Assembly (NCBI RefSeq): GCF_015291745.1 | Contig: NZ_CP030059.1 | Span: 6,723,501 to 6,787,500 of the forward strand | Direction: 5' to 3' | Source: Bradyrhizobium sp. CCBAU 53351 | GTDB lineage: Bacteria > Pseudomonadota > Alphaproteobacteria > Rhizobiales > Xanthobacteraceae | Length of the DNA: 64,000 nucleotides | Shown: positions 59,670 through 64,000 of the stretch, in pieces | Layout: every line of letters starts with the position of its first letter | Numbering within the stretch: the stretch's first letter is position 1 | Position numbers and translations under genes: made by a program | The notes under the pieces: generated by a model | Databases searched by the model: none | The model's input: the letters and a program-made list of their open reading frames with translations, nothing else | What the model was told of the DNA's origin: nothing

Positions 59670-59930
59670 TGACGCACGTCCTCCCGATACAACCGGCGGT
59701 TCTTCCCGACCGCCTTGCCGTATCTTGTGTCCAGTCGCTACGCAGTCGTTTCGCCGCGTTAGCGCCATTTGTCCGGAACCAATTCAGCCTGAACCACTCA
59801 GCGCTGTCAACAAACGGTGACTTGCCTTTAGTCCAATCCGGATGACGGAATTTGCTGCAGCGCGATTCACCGCGCCGAAACATCTTCGGGTCATGGTCCA
59901 AGCGATGCAAAACCGTATGGTGTGGCCGTC

Positions 59931-60676
<746 letters not shown>

Positions 60677-60680
<4 letters not shown>

Positions 60681-62203
60681 GCTCGGCGACCGCGCTCTCC
60701 TGGTTTGCCCGCCACGAGCTACGGCTCGCCTGGCGCGAATGGTTCGCCATGATGACCGGCGGACGGCGCAAGCGGACGCGCGCCGCTGTCATCGGCCTCG
60801 TCTGCTTCGCCGCGCTGCTGCACCTGCCGGCCTGGGCGGTGATCGGCCGCTTCGCCGATCTGCAACTGCCGCTCGACAAATCCTCGCTGATCGTGATCTC
60901 GGCGACGATCTTCCTCGCCTGGACCCTGATGTTGTCGCAGGCGATCGAATCGGTGACGCGGGTGTTCTACGCCCGCGCCGATCTCGACCTTATCATGTCC
61001 TCGCCGGCAACGCTTGCCAATCTGTTCTCGGTCCGCATCGCCGCGATCGCGCTGACCGTCACGGTGATGGCGCTGCTGTTTTCGACGCCCTTCATCGACG
61101 TGCTCGTGATCGGCGGCGGGCCGCGCTGGCTCGCTTCATTCGGCGTCGTGGTCGCGATGGGCCTGTCGGCCGCGGCGATCGCCATCGCCGTCACCATCCT
61201 GTTGTTCCGCCTGATCGGCCCGGCGCGGACGCGCCTGATCGCCCAGATCCTCGCCGCGATCATCGGCGCCGGCTTCGTGATCGCGCTCCAGGTCGCCGCG
61301 ATCATGTCCTACGGCACGCTGTCGCGCTTCACCATCCTGACCTCCGGTAGCCTGGCCGCTCACGCCCCCGACGTCGACAGCATCTGGTGGTGGCCGGCGC
61401 GGGCGGTGATGGGCGACAGCGAGGCGTTGCTGCTGCTCCTGGCGCTCGCTTTGGTGCTGCTCGGCAGCGTCATGGCGATGTTCTCTCACCGCTTTGCCGA
61501 CACGGCGATCGATGCCGCGGCCTACGGCACATCGGGCGGCCGGCGCGCCAAGGAACGGCCGTTCCGCGCCGGCTCGCGGCAACAGGCGCTGCGGCGCAAG
61601 GAATTTGCGCTGCTCTGGCGCGATCCCTGGCTGATCTCACAGACCCTGATGCAATTGCTCTATCTGGTGCCGCCGGCGCTGCTGCTCTGGCGCAATTTTG
61701 CCGACAGCTCCGCGGCGCTCACGCTGATCACGCCCGTCATCGTGATGGCGGCCGGGCAGCTCGCCGGGGGACTTGCCTGGCTGACGATCTCGGGCGAGGA
61801 CGCCCCCGACCTCGTCGCGACGGCGCCCTTGACGCCCTCCAACGTCATCCGCGCCAAGATCGAGGTGGTGCTGATCGCGATCGCCGTGATCTTCTGCCCG
61901 CTGATCGCCACACTCGCTTTCGCCTCGCCTTACCAGGCCGCAATCAGTGCCGGCGCGGTCATCACAAGCGCGGCCTCCGCGACCGCGATCCAGCTCTGGT
62001 TCCGGGTGCAGGCCCGGCGCAGCCAATTCCGCCGCCGCCAGACCTCGTCGCGGCTCGCGACCATTGCTGAAGCCTTCTCCTCGATTGGTTGGGCCGCGAG
62101 TGCAGCGCTGCTGCTCGCTTTGCCTCTGGCAGGCCTGATCAGCGGCCTGATCACCGCCGGCCTCGTCGCGGTCACCTGGAAGTTCAGCCCAAGACGCGAA
62201 TAG
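60677..62203 (+). CDS. ABC exporter membrane protein
   Basis: A 508-residue inner-membrane protein with about ten to twelve hydrophobic segments in two halves: residues 37-275 and 325-500. No ATPase domain is present. A basic, polar stretch (GTSGGRRAKERPFRAGSRQQ, about 280-300) lies between the halves. RRKEFALLWRDPWLISQTLM before the second half resembles the amphipathic entry helix of ABC-2 permeases. With the coupled ATPase it should form an exporter. There is no clue to the substrate. Confidence 0.8.
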
Positions 62204-62312
62204 AGGGCGGGAGCGACAGGTGCGACACTGACGCGCTGTTGATCGCTGGCAGTTGGCTACATGCAGCATTGCACGCTAGACTTTCCCCGAGGCGTCATCG
62301 GGGACGGAATTC

Positions 62313-63125
62313 ATGTGGCGACTGGTTTCGGCGGCTCTGGCGCTGTTCGGCGCAGTTCTCTCACCTGCCCTCGCCCAGCAGCCACAACGCAGCGAATGCC
62401 TGGCGATGGCCAATGCCGCGCCCAGAGCCATACCGGTCGCGCTCCGGCAGGCCGCCGGCACCGCCGAGGTCGAGATCACCTATGCCGGCCACTCCACCTA
62501 TTTCATCGACTCGCCCGGGGGCTTGCGCATCGCGACCGATTACAGCGGCGCCTATCAGGTGGGACGGCTGCCCGACGTCGTGACCATGAACCGGGCCCAC
62601 AGCACGCACTACTCGCTGTTTCCCGACAAGCGCATTCCTCACGTGCTGCATGGCTGGGGCGAGGACGGCAAGCCGGCGATCGTGTCGGAGCGTATCAGCG
62701 ACACCTTCATCCGCAACGTCACGACCGACATCCGCCGCTATTTCGGCGACGATGCCGGCACCGACATGATCCGCGACGGCAATTCGATCTTCATCTTCGA
62801 GGTCGCCGGCCTCTGCATCGGCCATCTCGGCCACCTCCATCACAAGCTCGACGACAGCCATTTCGCCCAGATCGGACGGCTCGATATCGTGATGGTGCCG
62901 ATCGACGGCACCTACACCATGTCGCTGGACGGCATCTCCGACATCACCAGGCGGCTGCGCGCCTCGGTGGTGCTGCCGATGCACCGCTTCGCCACCCCGC
63001 TCGACGACTTCATGCGCCGGATCGGCCAGCAATTCGAGATCGACCGCCGCTCCGGGCGGTCCTTCCGGATGTCGCGGGATGCGTTGCCCTCGAAGCCGAC
63101 GGTGATCATCCTCGACGGGGTCTGA
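62313..63125 (+). CDS. Exported MBL-fold (UlaG-like) protein with altered metal motif
   Basis: A 270-residue protein with a signal peptide ending near SPALA, so probably periplasmic. The fold is the UlaG-like metallo-beta-lactamase type: ITYAGHSTYFID, GLRIATDYSG, CIGHLGHLHH, IVMVPIDGTYTMSLD and VVLPMHRFATPLDDF. The usual HxHxDH reads RAHSTH in TMNRAHSTHYS, so the first His and the Asp are missing; a different or single metal site is likely. Other potential ligands (His in GHLGHLHH; His in PMHRF) remain. The substrate is unknown. It stands alone. Confidence 0.75.
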   Translation: MWRLVSAALALFGAVLSPALAQQPQRSECLAMANAAPRAIPVALRQAAGTAEVEITYAGHSTYFIDSPGGLRIATDYSGAYQVGRLPDVVTMNRAHSTHYSLFPDKRIPHVLHGWGEDGKPAIVSERISDTFIRNVTTDIRRYFGDDAGTDMIRDGNSIFIFEVAGLCIGHLGHLHHKLDDSHFAQIGRLDIVMVPIDGTYTMSLDGISDITRRLRASVVLPMHRFATPLDDFMRRIGQQFEIDRRSGRSFRMSRDALPSKPTVIILDGV

Positions 63126-63190
63126 GGCGCAATTTTCTCCAAGCCGGCCGCCGGCGGAAAGTGCTGATTTCCTCTCAACAGGAGATCGAC

Positions 63191-63712
63191 ATGACCGACT
63201 TTGCCAAACTCTTGCACGCGGACGGACCGAATCCCGAGCACACGGCGGCGCTGCAGCTTTACGGCCGCTTTGTCGGCGACTGGGACGCCGAGATTACGGC
63301 CCATGGATCCGACGGCACGAAGCATACCGCGCCTGGCGAGATCCATTTCGGCTGGGTGCTGGAGGGCCGTGCCGTCCAGGACGTCTGGATCATTCCCCGC
63401 CCCGCGGGCTCTCAAGCGTTTCCGATCGCCGGCAATTGGTACGGCACGACGCTGCGTGTCTACGATCCGACCATCGACGCGTGGCGGATTTCCTGGTTCG
63501 ATCCCGGCCGCAGCGTCTTCCGCCAGCAGATCGGCCGTTCGCGCGGGCAGGACATCGTGCAGGAAGGCACCACCGAAGCCGGCGAACTGACGCGCTGGAG
63601 CTTTACGGAGATGACCAAGGACGCTTTCCATTGGCTCGGCGAGGTCAAAACGGCCGATGCAGCCGATTGGCGACTGGTCGTCGACGTGAGGGCCAAGCGG
63701 CGCAAGAGCTGA
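63191..63712 (+). CDS. Conserved hypothetical protein, DUF1579-like
   Basis: A 173-residue cytoplasmic protein with no signal peptide. The pattern LYGRFVGDWDAEITAHGSDG, GEIHFGWVLEGRAVQDVWII, GTTLRVYDPTIDAWRISWFD and RWSFTEMTKDAFHWLGEV is a set of beta strands with Trp residues, as in the lipocalin-like DUF1579 and related families. The role is unknown; a small-ligand binder is a fair guess. GGAGATCGAC comes before the ATG. It begins 66 bases after the MBL-fold gene on the same strand. Confidence 0.65.
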   Translation: MTDFAKLLHADGPNPEHTAALQLYGRFVGDWDAEITAHGSDGTKHTAPGEIHFGWVLEGRAVQDVWIIPRPAGSQAFPIAGNWYGTTLRVYDPTIDAWRISWFDPGRSVFRQQIGRSRGQDIVQEGTTEAGELTRWSFTEMTKDAFHWLGEVKTADAADWRLVVDVRAKRRKS

Positions 63713-63823
63713 CGACAGCGCCGCATTGCCCGCGGCGACGGGTGCGGTTGCGCAGCGCGCGCTGCTGCGTGGCGAGACGAGATGATAGGCTCCCGGCACA
63801 ATAACATGAGGGAGCGAACGCCG

Positions 63824-64000
63824 ATGGCTGCAAGCGAGTTGCCCGCCAACACGAGCGGGTTGTTCGTCGAGCCGCGCGAGGACTGGCTTGCGCTGCATCG
63901 GGAGGAGATCATCGATCCCGCGCGGCCGATCGTCGATCCCCATCACCATCTCTGGAATCGCGGGCACCGCTATCTCATCGAGGAGATGGCTGATGACATC
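63824..64000 (+). CDS. Amidohydrolase family protein, N-terminal part (partial)
   Basis: The first 59 residues of a metal-dependent hydrolase that runs past the window end. The metal-binding element IVDPHHHLWNRG (near residue 37-48) is typical of the amidohydrolase-2 group including 2-pyrone-4,6-dicarboxylate lactonase-like enzymes. The ATG is preceded by GAGGGAGCG. It is a different subgroup from the amidohydrolases at 23.7-25.9 kb, which have DCDxHPA. The function cannot be set from this part. Confidence 0.85.
   Translation, partial: MAASELPANTSGLFVEPREDWLALHREEIIDPARPIVDPHHHLWNRGHRYLIEEMADDI

Noticed and set aside
57637..59910. LivM read as a 757-residue protein
   Set aside because: The first 374 residues are an out-of-frame reading of LivH; LivM begins at MRFLFKTDYE at 58788.

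Overview
The window looks like chromosomal DNA from Bradyrhizobium or a close relative (Alphaproteobacteria, Hyphomicrobiales). The grounds are uniformly GC-rich coding sequence, an mbfA iron-export gene with an Irr-type iron control element, a DUF1127 gene, many solute transporters and catabolic enzymes, and several families of palindromic intergenic repeats of about 50-160 bp. I see no rRNA, tRNA, CRISPR array, insertion sequence or phage gene. Both ends cut genes: a GMC oxidoreductase at the left and an amidohydrolase at the right.

Layout. 0-11.6 kb holds small-molecule metabolism: three-gene-family enzymes (short-chain dehydrogenases, two paralogous metallo-beta-lactamase-fold hydrolases around a fumarylacetoacetase-family enzyme and a glutathione transferase, an epoxide-hydrolase-like enzyme, an amidase) plus mbfA under a clear promoter and Irr box. 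11.7-16 kb holds a tandem duplication of a Gpi18-like membrane mannosyltransferase; the duplicated unit carried along the 3' end of the neighbouring alcohol dehydrogenase, of which a relic remains between the copies. 16-26 kb holds acyl-CoA/CoA-linked enzymes, a GNAT acetyltransferase, a DUF1127 protein, a LysR regulator, an MHS-type transporter and a Rieske/amidohydrolase operon. 26-31.5 kb holds a CinA-domain protein, a DUF1488 protein, AMP nucleosidase and a type I secretion ATPase/adaptor pair.

32-41 kb is a peptide-type (Dpp/Opp) ABC operon in which an amidase and a small AtzG-like protein are embedded with 4-base overlaps between the two ATPase genes; a second, related binding protein is encoded divergently. 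41.4-51.4 kb is the most notable block: a CHASE2 nucleotide cyclase, a 2089-residue secreted adhesin (FecR-like domain, VCBS/cadherin-like repeats, a LamG-like domain, RTX-type C-terminal secretion signal) and, divergent from it, a LapG-type transglutaminase-like cysteine protease. This has the make-up of a LapA/LapG surface-retention adhesin system; the type I exporter 12 kb away could serve it, but no TolC or LapD-like gene is present here.

51.5-64 kb holds a frameshifted LprI-like secreted protein, a branched-chain amino-acid type (Liv) ABC operon with an acyl-CoA ligase inserted before the binding-protein gene (suggesting uptake and CoA activation of a carboxylic acid), an ABC exporter pair, and a few lone enzymes.
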